Of a stretch of 64,000 bases of DNA, positions 1 through 7,778 are shown piece after piece. Source of the stretch: an uncultured Oscillospiraceae bacterium (GTDB taxonomy: Bacteria > Bacillota > Clostridia > Oscillospirales > Oscillospiraceae); assembly GCA_947631395.1 (NCBI GenBank), contig CANRLF010000005.1, positions 49,847 to 113,846 of the forward strand, in the 5' to 3' direction. The first letter of the stretch is position 1; each line of letters begins with the position of its first letter. The position numbers were made by a program, and so were the translations under genes. Below the pieces are notes generated by a model, which saw nothing but the letters and a program-made list of their open reading frames with translations, was not told the origin of the DNA and searched no databases.

Positions 1-396
1 GGGGACGTGGAGAACCTGGACAGCCTCAACGCCCTTCAGGCCCTGGCCTCCGGCGCGATAGTCTCGGTGGGCACCGTGTTCCCCGGCGTGTCCACGTCCT
101 TCGTGCTCATGTACCTGGGCTGGTACAAGGCCATGATGGACGCCTTCGCCCGGATCGACGTGCTGACCGTCGCGCTCATGGGCGCCGGTGCGGCAGTGTG
201 CTTCGTGGCGACGGTCAAATCCGCCCGGTGGCTTTTTGAAAAATACCACGGCTACGCCTATTACGGCGTACTGGGGTTCCTCATCGTCTCCGCGGCGCTT
301 ATAATCCCCGGCGTGACGCTCAGCTGGATGCTCGCTGTGGACCTGGCCCTGGCGGCTGTGGGTGCCGCCGTGGCGTATCTCTTCGGAAAACTGTGA
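1..396 (+). CDS. DUF368 family membrane protein, C-terminal part (cut by window start)
   Basis: The reading frame is open from the first base, so the gene starts upstream and only the last 131 residues are visible. They contain a Gly/Pro-rich motif (TVFPGVSTSFVLMYLGWY) typical of the DUF368 family and at least three hydrophobic segments ending in AYLFGKL. DUF368 proteins are polytopic membrane proteins of about 270-300 residues and were long of unknown function; a role in undecaprenyl-phosphate translocation has been proposed for relatives, but nothing here tests that. A hairpin follows the stop codon. Confidence 0.7.
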   Translation, partial: GDVENLDSLNALQALASGAIVSVGTVFPGVSTSFVLMYLGWYKAMMDAFARIDVLTVALMGAGAAVCFVATVKSARWLFEKYHGYAYYGVLGFLIVSAALIIPGVTLSWMLAVDLALAAVGAAVAYLFGKL

Positions 397-407
397 GATA
401 GAGTACG

Positions 408-436
408 TTTTCGCAAGGCTTATGTCCTTGCGAAAA
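408..436. terminator. Hairpin after DUF368 gene, possible terminator
   Basis: An 11-bp perfect stem (TTTTCGCAAGG / CCTTGCGAAAA) with a 7-nt loop. The stem ends are T/A-rich but no clean T-run follows on the plus strand, so intrinsic termination is plausible rather than certain. Confidence 0.45.
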
Positions 437-464
437 GCGTTTAAAGCGCGTCAAAAAGTCGGAT

Positions 465-490
465 TTTACACAGATTTAACATATTTATGA
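465..490 (+). promoter_or_regulatory. Candidate PhoP box upstream of the two-component operon
   Basis: TTTACA at 465-470 and TTAACA at 476-481 are direct repeats with an 11-bp period, followed by an A/T-rich, weaker third repeat. This matches the Gram-positive PhoP box (TTAACA-like hexamers every ~11 bp). It lies 70-95 bp before the response-regulator start, where autoregulation would be expected. A -10-like TATATT follows near 514. Confidence 0.45.
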
Positions 491-559
491 TTTCCTTTTT
501 AACCTTGCGCGGTGTATATTATATATGTGCCGATTTGCGCGTTTGAGGGGGGCGGGCCG

Positions 560-1234
560 TTGATATACCTTCTTGAGGACGACGTCAGTATCCGCAGGCT
601 GGTGGAATACGCCCTTACGAGCTCCGGCCTTGAGACCCGCGGCTTTGAAAGGCCGTCGGATTTCTGGCGGGAGCTGGACAAGTCTCTGCCGAGCCTTGTG
701 CTTTTGGATATAATGCTCCCGGAGGAGGACGGGTTGGAGATACTGTCGAAGCTCCGGGGCCGCGCCGACACCGCGCGCCTGCCGGTCATAATGCTGACGG
801 CCCGTGGCACGGAATACGACAAGGTCCTGGGCCTGGACCGCGGGGCGGACGACTATATAGCCAAGCCCTTCGGGATAATGGAGCTCATCAGCCGCGTCCG
901 GGCCCTGCTCCGGCGCAGTGAGCCGGAGGGGACGGAGGGGGAGCTGGAGGTCGGAAAGCTTCGCTTATCGCCCTCCACCCACACGGTCACAGCCGGCGGG
1001 GAGCCGGTAACATTGACGTACAAGGAGTTCGAGCTTCTCACCCTGATGATGTCAAAGCCCGGCAAGGTCCTCACCAGAGACAAGATATTGAGGACCGTCT
1101 GGGGCGTGGAGTTTGACGGTGAGAGCCGGACCGTTGACGTACATATAAGGACGCTCAGGGCCAAGCTCGGTCCCTTCGGGGAAATGATAAAGACGGTCCG
1201 GGGCATCGGATACAAGATGGAGGACAGCTTATGA
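560..1234 (+). CDS. phoP: OmpR/PhoB-type response regulator (PhoP-like)
   Basis: This is a 224-residue response regulator. The receiver domain has the acidic pair EDD at residues 6-8, the phospho-acceptor Asp50 in LVLLDIMLPEEDG and the conserved Lys in IAKPFG. The C-terminal half is an OmpR-type winged helix (LTYKEFELLTLMMSKPG, then VDVHIRTLRAKLG). The TTG start at 560 is preferred because GAGGGGGGCGG lies just upstream and translation then begins at the first receiver strand (MIYLLEDD); an in-frame GTG at 512 would add non-domain residues. It overlaps the kinase by 4 nt (ATGA). Its neighbours make phosphate sensing likely. Confidence 0.85.
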   Translation: MIYLLEDDVSIRRLVEYALTSSGLETRGFERPSDFWRELDKSLPSLVLLDIMLPEEDGLEILSKLRGRADTARLPVIMLTARGTEYDKVLGLDRGADDYIAKPFGIMELISRVRALLRRSEPEGTEGELEVGKLRLSPSTHTVTAGGEPVTLTYKEFELLTLMMSKPGKVLTRDKILRTVWGVEFDGESRTVDVHIRTLRAKLGPFGEMIKTVRGIGYKMEDSL

Positions 1235-2523
1235 TAGGCGCCATAATATGGAGCGTCCTGGCCGTGGCCGTGCTCGGCCTTGGCCTTGCCCTGGGTGCGT
1301 ATTTCGGCCTGGGGCTTGAGGCGTTCATAATCCTTTCCGTGGTCTACGCCCTGTTCGCGGTGGTGTTCGCCAATATAGCGGCCCGGCGTATAGTCAAGCC
1401 CCTCAAGGACTTCGACCCGTCAAAGCCCGGCCGGAGTTACAGCGAGATAGCCCCCCTGATGGACCGCATCACCCGCCAGGGACAGCTCATCGACCTGCAG
1501 ATGACGGACCTGAAGCGCAGTCAGGAGGAGTTTTTGGCCATCACCAATTCCATGGCCGAGGGCTTCATACTCGTGGACCCGGACATGAAGGTCTTAAGCT
1601 ACAACCCCAGCGCCAAGCGGATAATGGCCGAGGGCGACGGCGAGGGAGAGGCTGTGGCCACCGACACCATTAAAAAGGCCGCCCGGGAGGCCCTCACCGG
1701 CGAGCACACCGAGCGGACCGTGGACCTGGACGGACACGTCTATCAGATCCTGGCAAGCCCGGTGGAGTCCGGCGGCAAGATAACCGGCGCCGTCATACTG
1801 AGCCTTGACATCACGGAAAAGGCCCGGCGCGAGGCCATGCGCCACGACTTCTCCTCCAACGTGTCTCACGAGCTCAAGACGCCGCTCACCAGCATCTACG
1901 GCATCTCGGAGCTTATGGTCAACGGCATGGTGAAGCCCGAGGACATGAAGGGCTTCGCCACCAGCATTCACGACGAGTCCGGGCGGCTCATAGCCCTGAT
2001 AAACGATATAATCAAGCTGTCCCAGCTGGACGACGGCGTCTATGACTCCGAGCGCACCGACGTGGACCTATACGAGGCGGCAAAAAAGGTGGTGGAGCGG
2101 TTGACGCCTGTGGGCGCGGCCAAGGGCGTGGAGATACACCTGACGGGCTCCTCATCCCAGATAATGGGCGTGCCGTCTGTCATCGACGAGATGATATATA
2201 ACCTCTGCGACAACGCCATAAAGTACAACGTGGAAAACGGCCGTGTGCTCGTCAGCGTCGCCACCATCGGCGGCCACCCGGCCATCGCCGTGTCGGATAC
2301 GGGCATCGGCATACCCCGGGAGCACATCGACCGGGTGTTCGAGCGATTTTACCGGGTGGACAAGAGCCACTCGAAGAAGATCGGCGGCACGGGCCTGGGC
2401 CTTTCCATCGTCAAGCACGGCGCCGCGGTGCACAACGCCGACGTCAATATAAAGAGCAACCCCGGCCGGGGCACGGCCGTCACCATAACCTTCCCCATCC
2501 CAAAGACTGAAGAAGAGAAATAA
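1231..2523 (+). CDS. phoR: Sensor histidine kinase (PhoR-like)
   Basis: A 430-residue membrane kinase. Two hydrophobic segments lie in about the first 50 residues with almost no extracytoplasmic loop. A linker and a PAS-like domain (about residues 95-195) follow, then the dimerisation motif SNVSHELKTPLTSIYG carrying the autophosphorylated His. The ATPase domain has the N box (CDNAIKYN), G1 (DTGIGIP), an F box (RVFERFYRVD) and G2 (GGTGLGLSIVKH). The lack of an external sensor loop is normal for PhoR-type kinases, which receive the phosphate signal through PhoU or transporter partners. The next gene supplies a transporter with a PhoU-like tail. Confidence 0.85.
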   Translation: MIGAIIWSVLAVAVLGLGLALGAYFGLGLEAFIILSVVYALFAVVFANIAARRIVKPLKDFDPSKPGRSYSEIAPLMDRITRQGQLIDLQMTDLKRSQEEFLAITNSMAEGFILVDPDMKVLSYNPSAKRIMAEGDGEGEAVATDTIKKAAREALTGEHTERTVDLDGHVYQILASPVESGGKITGAVILSLDITEKARREAMRHDFSSNVSHELKTPLTSIYGISELMVNGMVKPEDMKGFATSIHDESGRLIALINDIIKLSQLDDGVYDSERTDVDLYEAAKKVVERLTPVGAAKGVEIHLTGSSSQIMGVPSVIDEMIYNLCDNAIKYNVENGRVLVSVATIGGHPAIAVSDTGIGIPREHIDRVFERFYRVDKSHSKKIGGTGLGLSIVKHGAAVHNADVNIKSNPGRGTAVTITFPIPKTEEEK

Positions 2524-2546
2524 ATTCCGGCAGGGAGAGTATAAAA

Positions 2547-4313
2547 ATGTTTGACATTTTCGACGTAATATCCCTATTCGGCGGTCTGGCGCTCTTCCTT
2601 TTCGGAATGAATTTGATGAGCTCCTCCCTGGAGAAGCGGGCCGGCGGGCGGCTAAAGGGCCTCCTTTCAAACATCACCTCAAACCCGGTGAAGGGCTTTT
2701 TACTGGGCGTGGGGGTGACGGCCCTCCTCCAGTCCAGCTCCGCCACCACCGTCATGGTGGTCGGCTTTGTGAACTCCGGCCTTATGACCCTGGGCCAGTC
2801 CGTGGGCATAATCGTAGGCGCAAACCTCGGCGCCTCCATCACCCCGTGGCTTCTGTCCCTGGCGGGAGTTGAGGGCGGCAGCTTCATACTTGAGATTTTC
2901 AAGATGAGCACCATCACCCCCATAATGGCCCTCATTGGCGCCGTGCTGTATATTTTCCAGAAAAAGCCCGCCAAGCGCGACACGGGTATGATCTTCCTGG
3001 GCTTCGCCATACTGATGTACGGCATGGAGGCCATGTCCGGCGCGGTCATGGGCCTCAGGGACATGCCGCAGTTCGGCGAGATGATCTCCGTCCTCTCAAA
3101 TCCCATCGTGGGCGTGCTGGCCGGCATGGTCATAACCGCGGTCATCCAGTCAAGCTCCGCGTCAATCGGTATTTTACAGGCCCTCGCCACCACGGGGAAG
3201 ATAACCTGCGGCATCGCCATACCCGTTATCATGGGCCAGAACATCGGCACCTGCATCTCCGCCATACTCTCCTGCATCGGCGCGTCCAAAAACGCCAAGC
3301 GGGCGGCGATGATACACCTGAGCTTCAACGTGCTCTCCACGCTGATCGTCCTGCCACTTTACTACCTCATCTATCACCTGGCGGGCTTCACCTTCGGGGA
3401 CCTGTTCGCCACGCCCGTGGCCATCGCCCTTATAAACACGGTGTACAAGCTCATATCCATCGTGGTGCTCCTGCCTATCCTCCGCTGGCTTGAGCCCCTG
3501 TCGCACCTCATCATCCGCGACTCCGCCACGGACGAGGAGGAGACCCTGCTGGACGAGCGCCTTTTAAAATCCCCCGCCGTGGCCGTGGCCCAGTGCCGCG
3601 CCGTCACGGTGAAGATGGCCGAGATGGCCGCCGGCGGCATCCTGGACTCCCTCCGGGAGCTCGGCTCCTATGACGAGGAGGTCGCCGACAGCATCATAAA
3701 GGCCGAGGACAAGGTGGACTGGTACGAGGACAAGCTGGGCCCTTACCTTGTCAAGCTGTCGGCCCAGAACCTCTCCAGCGCCGACAACGCCCAGGCCACA
3801 AAGCTCCTCCACATGATCTCCGACTTCGAGCGCATCTCCGACCACTCGGTGAACATTATGAAATCCGCCGAGGAGATACACGAGAAAAAGCTCCAGTTCT
3901 CCTCTGAGGCCATGCGTGAGCTCAACACCATGATCGACGCCGTCAGCGAGATTATGAGTCTCGCCCTGGCGAGCTTCCGTGACGACGACCTCAATTCCGC
4001 CGTCATGGTGGAGCCCCTGGAGCAGGTGGTGGACAACCTTAAGGACCGCATACGCCTCAACCACGTAAAGCGTATGCAGACCGGCGAGTGCACCATCGAG
4101 CTCGGCTTCATCCTCACCGACCTTGTGACGAATTTGGAGAGGGTGTCCGACCACTGCTCCAATATCGCCGGATATATGCTGGAGATGAGCGACGCCAACA
4201 CCGACGTCGGCGTCCACGAGTTCCTCCACAACGTCCGCAACGGCGACACCAGAGAGTTCAACGACTACTACGACTACTTCAAGGTCAAATACCGTATGCC
4301 CGAGAACGTGTAA
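2547..4313 (+). CDS. Na/Pi cotransporter family protein with PhoU-like C-terminal domain
   Basis: A 588-residue protein. The first ~320 residues hold two copies of the Na/Pi-cotransporter repeat, each with the hallmark QSSSA segment (LLQSSSATTVMVVGF and VIQSSSASIGILQAL). The C-terminal ~230 residues are helical and PhoU-like (MISDFERISDHSVNIMKSAEE, LERVSDHCSNI). It would import inorganic phosphate with sodium, the tail probably having a regulatory role. It lies 23 bp after the kinase, consistent with one Pho operon. Length and order are standard for the bacterial NptA/YjbB type. Confidence 0.85.
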   Translation: MFDIFDVISLFGGLALFLFGMNLMSSSLEKRAGGRLKGLLSNITSNPVKGFLLGVGVTALLQSSSATTVMVVGFVNSGLMTLGQSVGIIVGANLGASITPWLLSLAGVEGGSFILEIFKMSTITPIMALIGAVLYIFQKKPAKRDTGMIFLGFAILMYGMEAMSGAVMGLRDMPQFGEMISVLSNPIVGVLAGMVITAVIQSSSASIGILQALATTGKITCGIAIPVIMGQNIGTCISAILSCIGASKNAKRAAMIHLSFNVLSTLIVLPLYYLIYHLAGFTFGDLFATPVAIALINTVYKLISIVVLLPILRWLEPLSHLIIRDSATDEEETLLDERLLKSPAVAVAQCRAVTVKMAEMAAGGILDSLRELGSYDEEVADSIIKAEDKVDWYEDKLGPYLVKLSAQNLSSADNAQATKLLHMISDFERISDHSVNIMKSAEEIHEKKLQFSSEAMRELNTMIDAVSEIMSLALASFRDDDLNSAVMVEPLEQVVDNLKDRIRLNHVKRMQTGECTIELGFILTDLVTNLERVSDHCSNIAGYMLEMSDANTDVGVHEFLHNVRNGDTREFNDYYDYFKVKYRMPENV

Positions 4314-4380
4314 ATGCTTTAAAATAGACCCGCGGATAAAAACGCATTTTACGAGATATAAACCGCATATAAAAATCGCC

Positions 4381-4416
4381 CGCCCCTCACCGGCTATACG
4401 GTGAGGGGCGGTTTTT
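4381..4416. terminator. Strong bidirectional terminator between Na/Pi transporter and MATE gene
   Basis: A 12-bp perfect stem (CGCCCCTCACCG / CGGTGAGGGGCG), 6-nt loop and GTTTTTAT on the plus strand. A less tight T-run exists on the minus strand. It separates the convergent genes. Confidence 0.85.
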
Positions 4417-4448
4417 ATGGTGTGTGTGGGCGGGTCTTAAAATGATTT

Positions 4449-5858
4449 TCAACCTCTAACCGGTTCAGGTGAGGCGGGGGAGGACAGCTCGGCGAAGGTG
4501 CGGCGGATGAGGAATAGGGCTATGACAAAGGTGAGAAGGTCCGACACCGGCATGGACCACAGAACGCCGTCAAGGCCCCAGCGGAGGGGGAGGAGCAGGG
4601 CAAAGCCCACGCCAAAGACGATCTCCCGGACCATGGAAAGCATGGTGGAGGCCGCGGCCTTGCCCATTGCCTGAAGGAAGATGAAGCTGGCCTTGTTGAC
4701 GCAGGCCAGGACTATCATGGAAAGGTATATCCTGAACGCCCTGAGGGCGAAGGAGGTGTAGAAGGGGCTCTCGTTGGCGGCGCCAAAGACCGCGATAAGC
4801 TGTCCGGGCATGAGCTCCACCACCGCCAGGGCCAGAAGGCCCACACCGGCCTCAGCCATAAGCAGGGCCGTGAACAGGGACCTTACGCGCCTTTTCAGTC
4901 CCGCGCCCATGTTGTACCCCGCCACCGGTATGCACCCGGCGGCCATACCCACAACGACTGATATGACTATCTGGAAGAACTTCATCACTATGCCCACCAC
5001 CGCCATGGGTATCTGGGCGTACTGGGCCTTGCCGAACACCGGGTCCAGAGCGCCGTACTTTCTGACCATGTTGTTTATGGCCGCCATTGCCGCCACCAGC
5101 GAGATCTGGGAGAGGAAGCTCGTTATACCCAGCCCCAGTGTCTTTAATATGACCTGCCTGTCCGGGCGCAGATCGCCGGCCGCGGGCCGGACCTGACGCA
5201 TACGGATTAGATACAGCGCCGCCAGGACCGCCGTGGCGACCTGACCGATGACCGTCGCCACCGCCGCGCCGGTCATGCCCCATTTCAGGGCGAATATGAA
5301 TATCGGGTCAAGGACGATGTTTATGGCCGCCCCGAGCAGGGTGGAGAACATGGCAAATCTCGGCGATCCGTCGGCCCTTATTATGGGGTTCATGGCCTGC
5401 CCGAACACGTAAAAGGGTATGCCGAGTGTTATCCAGAAGAAATACTCCCGGGAAAGCCTGAAGGTCTCGGCGTTCACTGTGCCGCCGAAGAGGGTGATAA
5501 GCGGCTTTGCCAGGGCGAGATACACCGCCGTCAGCGCCACCCCGCCAAGCGCCGCCATCAGTACGCTGTTACCGACGCTTTTCCGGGCTGTCGCCGGGTC
5601 CCCCCGGCCGAGACTGAGGCTCACAAAGGCACAGCACCCGTCACCCACCATGACGGCAAAGGCCAGGGCGATGACCGTCAGCGGAAACACCACGGTGTTC
5701 GCGGCGTTGCCGTAGGAGCCCAGATATTCTGCGTTTGCTATGAATATCTGATCGACTATGTTGTAAAGGGCCCCCACCAGCAGTGAGATCACGCAGGGCA
5801 CCGCGTATCTTACCATAAGGGACCCGATGGGCCGGGTGCCCAGATCGTTTGCTTCCAT
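4449..5858 (-). CDS. MATE family efflux transporter
   Basis: A 469-residue protein with twelve hydrophobic segments arranged as two MATE half-repeats. The N-terminus (DLGTRPIGSLMVRYAVPCVISLLVGALYN, read in parts) has the family's entry signature, and the loop with NPIIRADG.PR is typical of Clostridial MATE proteins. Such carriers export drugs or metabolites using a sodium or proton gradient; the substrate cannot be inferred. It is a single-gene unit with its own promoter and an unusual hairpin leader with a U-run, described separately, so expression is probably controlled by attenuation. Confidence 0.88.
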   Translation of the reverse strand: MEANDLGTRPIGSLMVRYAVPCVISLLVGALYNIVDQIFIANAEYLGSYGNAANTVVFPLTVIALAFAVMVGDGCCAFVSLSLGRGDPATARKSVGNSVLMAALGGVALTAVYLALAKPLITLFGGTVNAETFRLSREYFFWITLGIPFYVFGQAMNPIIRADGSPRFAMFSTLLGAAINIVLDPIFIFALKWGMTGAAVATVIGQVATAVLAALYLIRMRQVRPAAGDLRPDRQVILKTLGLGITSFLSQISLVAAMAAINNMVRKYGALDPVFGKAQYAQIPMAVVGIVMKFFQIVISVVVGMAAGCIPVAGYNMGAGLKRRVRSLFTALLMAEAGVGLLALAVVELMPGQLIAVFGAANESPFYTSFALRAFRIYLSMIVLACVNKASFIFLQAMGKAAASTMLSMVREIVFGVGFALLLPLRWGLDGVLWSMPVSDLLTFVIALFLIRRTFAELSSPASPEPVRG

Positions 5859-5885
5859 TTTATGAAGCTCCTTTCACACAAAAAA

Positions 5886-5936
5886 TACAACGCGTGGCGC
5901 TCAACCGGTTTTACGCATTGAGTGCCACACGTTGTA
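5886..5936 (-). promoter_or_regulatory. Terminator-like leader hairpin of the MATE gene (putative attenuator)
   Basis: On the minus strand a 19-nt arm (5936-5918) pairs with another at 5904-5886 with only two G.U positions, loop 13 nt, followed directly by TATTTTTTG. The RNA would start at about 5935, so the transcript begins with this stem. The structure ends about 25 nt before the MATE start and carries a U-run, as an intrinsic terminator in a 5' leader would. It could also terminate read-through from trpB2. Confidence 0.65.
5901..5918 (-). other. Possible 5-codon leader ORF inside the attenuator loop
   Basis: ATG CGT AAA ACC GGT TGA (MRKTG, stop) begins in the last base of the left arm and ends in the first bases of the right arm of the leader hairpin. 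No good ribosome-binding site is visible, so translation is uncertain. If translated, a ribosome on it would block the terminator stem. Confidence 0.3.
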
Positions 5937-5941
5937 CTATT

Positions 5942-5970
5942 ATTTTATCCCGTTTTCCCCGCCCCGTCAA
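5942..5970 (-). promoter_or_regulatory. Promoter of the MATE gene
   Basis: On the minus strand TTGACG (5970-5965), a 17-bp spacer and TAAAAT (5947-5942) form a good housekeeping promoter. The predicted start at about 5935 is the first base of the leader hairpin. Confidence 0.75.
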
Positions 5971-6049
5971 AGGTGATTTTCAACAAAATCAAGGCCACGG
6001 TTTGACGGCTTCAGGGGGCGATTTTTCCGTTGCCGGGAGCGGATACATC

Positions 6050-7429
6050 TCAAAATTCCGGCTGCTTGGGAAGGCCCGCGAGGCCCACGGCCAGCTCCTC
6101 GTCCGTGGGGATGTGATCGGTCATGGTGCCGTTGTTGTACTGCTCATAGGCCACAAGGTCGAAGTAGCCCGTGCCCGTAAGACCAAAGACGATGTTCTTG
6201 GCCTCGCCGGTCTCCTTGCACTTTTTGGCCTCGTCGATAGCCACCTTTATGGCGTGGCTGGACTCCGGCGCGGGCAGGATGCCCTCGGTGCGGGCGAAGA
6301 ACTCCGCGGCCTCAAATACGGCGGTCTGCTCCGCGCTGACGGCCTCCATGTAGCCGTCGTGATAGAGCTGACTGAGCACCGGGCTCATGCCGTGGAAGCG
6401 AAGGCCGCCGGCGTGGTTGGGGGAGGGGATGAACCCCGCGCCCAGGGTGTACATCTTGGCAAGGGGGCAGATCATACCGGTGTCGCAGAAGTCATAGGCG
6501 AACTTGCCCCTCGTGAAGCTGGGGCAGGAGGCCGGCTCCACGGCGATGATGCGGTAGTCCCGCTCGCCCCTGAGCTTCTCGCCCATGAAGGGGGAGATGA
6601 GTCCGCCCAGGTTAGAGCCGCCGCCGGCACAGCCGATGATGATGTCCGGGACGATGTTATATTTGTCAAGGGCGACCTTGGTCTCAAGGCCGATGATGGA
6701 CTGGTGCAGGAGCACCTGATTGAGCACGGAGCCCAGGACGTAGCGGTAACCGGGGTTGGAGGTCGCCACCTCCACCGCCTCGCTTATGGCGCACCCCAGG
6801 GAGCCCGTGGTGCCCGGGTGCTCGGCCAGAATTTTCCGGCCCACGGCGGTGTCCATGGAGGGGCTCGGCGTCACGGACGCGCCGTAGGTGCGCATGACCT
6901 CCCGGCGGAAGGGCTTCTGCTCGTAGCTCACCTTCACCATATAGACCTTGCAGTCAAGGCCCAGATAAGCGCAGGCCATACTCAGGGCCGTGCCCCACTG
7001 GCCGGCGCCGGTCTCGGTGGTGACGCCCTTCAGGCCCTGCTTTTTGGCGTAATATGCCTGGGCGATAGCGGAATTGAGCTTGTGGCTGCCGGAGGTGTTG
7101 TTGCCCTCGAACTTATAGTAGATGTGGGCGGGAGTCTTGAGCTTCTCCTCCAGGCAGTAGGCCCTGACCAGGGGAGAGGGGCGGTACATCTTGTAAAAGC
7201 CCAGGATCTCATCGGGGATGGGCACCTCACGGGTGTCGTTGTCCAGCTCCTGGGCGATGAGCTCGTCGCAGAATACGGGCGCCAGGTCGGCGGCGCTCAT
7301 GGGCTGGAGGGTGCCGGGATTTACCAGGGGCGCGGGCTTGACCTTCATGTCCGCCCGGACGTTATACCAGTTTTTCGGCATCTCGTCCTCGTTGAGGTAG
7401 ATTTTGTAGGGGATCTTCTCGTTTGCCAT
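6050..7429 (-). CDS. trpB2: TrpB2-type (TrpB-like) PLP-dependent tryptophan synthase beta chain
   Basis: A 459-residue protein with the long N-terminal extension that distinguishes TrpB2 from TrpB1. The PLP lysine lies in SGSHKLNSAI and the phosphate-binding loop in CAGGGSNLGG. Known TrpB2 enzymes condense indole with serine (or O-phosphoserine) and often work without TrpA; no trpA or other trp gene is nearby. The gene stands alone behind a T-box leader whose specifier reads UGG, so it should be induced by uncharged tRNA-Trp. An indole-salvage role fits this context. The ATG has GAAAGGAG about 11 nt upstream. Confidence 0.9.
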   Translation of the reverse strand: MANEKIPYKIYLNEDEMPKNWYNVRADMKVKPAPLVNPGTLQPMSAADLAPVFCDELIAQELDNDTREVPIPDEILGFYKMYRPSPLVRAYCLEEKLKTPAHIYYKFEGNNTSGSHKLNSAIAQAYYAKKQGLKGVTTETGAGQWGTALSMACAYLGLDCKVYMVKVSYEQKPFRREVMRTYGASVTPSPSMDTAVGRKILAEHPGTTGSLGCAISEAVEVATSNPGYRYVLGSVLNQVLLHQSIIGLETKVALDKYNIVPDIIIGCAGGGSNLGGLISPFMGEKLRGERDYRIIAVEPASCPSFTRGKFAYDFCDTGMICPLAKMYTLGAGFIPSPNHAGGLRFHGMSPVLSQLYHDGYMEAVSAEQTAVFEAAEFFARTEGILPAPESSHAIKVAIDEAKKCKETGEAKNIVFGLTGTGYFDLVAYEQYNNGTMTDHIPTDEELAVGLAGLPKQPEF

Positions 7430-7454
7430 GGTCTTTAACTCCTTTCATTTTCGG

Positions 7455-7719
7455 GACAAAAGAAAACGCCTTTGTCCCCAAGCTTTCTCGGGACAAAGGC
7501 GATAGCCTCTGCGGTGCCACCCAGATTGGCGCTGTGCGCCCACTCACGGCCGGCGTCTACCGGCCACGCCCTGTAACGGGAGCTCCCGTCTCACCTACCT
7601 GCTGTCGCTTTCGGCTCGCCCTCCCCAGTCCATTCGCCGAAAGGGTACTGCCGCCATCCCACCGCCGGCGGCTCTCTTCGCGCCCTTCTTTCGGTTACTC
7701 GCCCGGATCATCGGTTTAT
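7455..7719 (-). ncRNA. T-box riboswitch, tryptophan specifier, controlling trpB2
   Basis: On the minus strand the conserved T-box sequence GGGTGGCACCGC lies at 7522-7511. A terminator follows: a perfect 12-bp stem (7501-7490 with 7478-7467) and a T-rich tail TTTTCTTTT. Upstream are a stem I with the AGAGAG bulge region and a GAATGGACT specifier loop, whose codon TGG is at 7632-7630. In the antiterminated state GGGTGGCACCGC competes with the terminator. TGG predicts binding of uncharged tRNA-Trp. The length from predicted start to U-run, about 265 nt, is usual for the class. Confidence 0.93.
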
Positions 7720-7725
7720 GCTGAG

Positions 7726-7754
7726 ATTTTAATGCTTTAAATTGGACTTGTCAA
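7726..7754 (-). promoter_or_regulatory. Promoter of the T-box/trpB2 unit
   Basis: A consensus TTGACA (7754-7749), 17-bp spacer and TAAAAT (7731-7726) on the minus strand, placing the RNA start about 7 nt before the T-box stem I. It lies between spoIIP and the riboswitch. Confidence 0.88.
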
Positions 7755-7778
7755 GTATTTTTCCCCAAAAAACTAAAT

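Noticed and set aside
5901..5911. CAACCGGTTT in the MATE leader as a LacI operator like CAACCGGTTG at 30626
   Set aside because: Only half of the palindrome is kept and it lies in the loop of a hairpin 25 kb from the regulator; chance similarity is more likely.
5849..7438. Plus-strand 529-codon open frame opposite trpB2
   Set aside because: It is the antisense shadow of trpB2, which has clear catalytic motifs and a T-box. The long opposite frame follows from high G+C codon usage.
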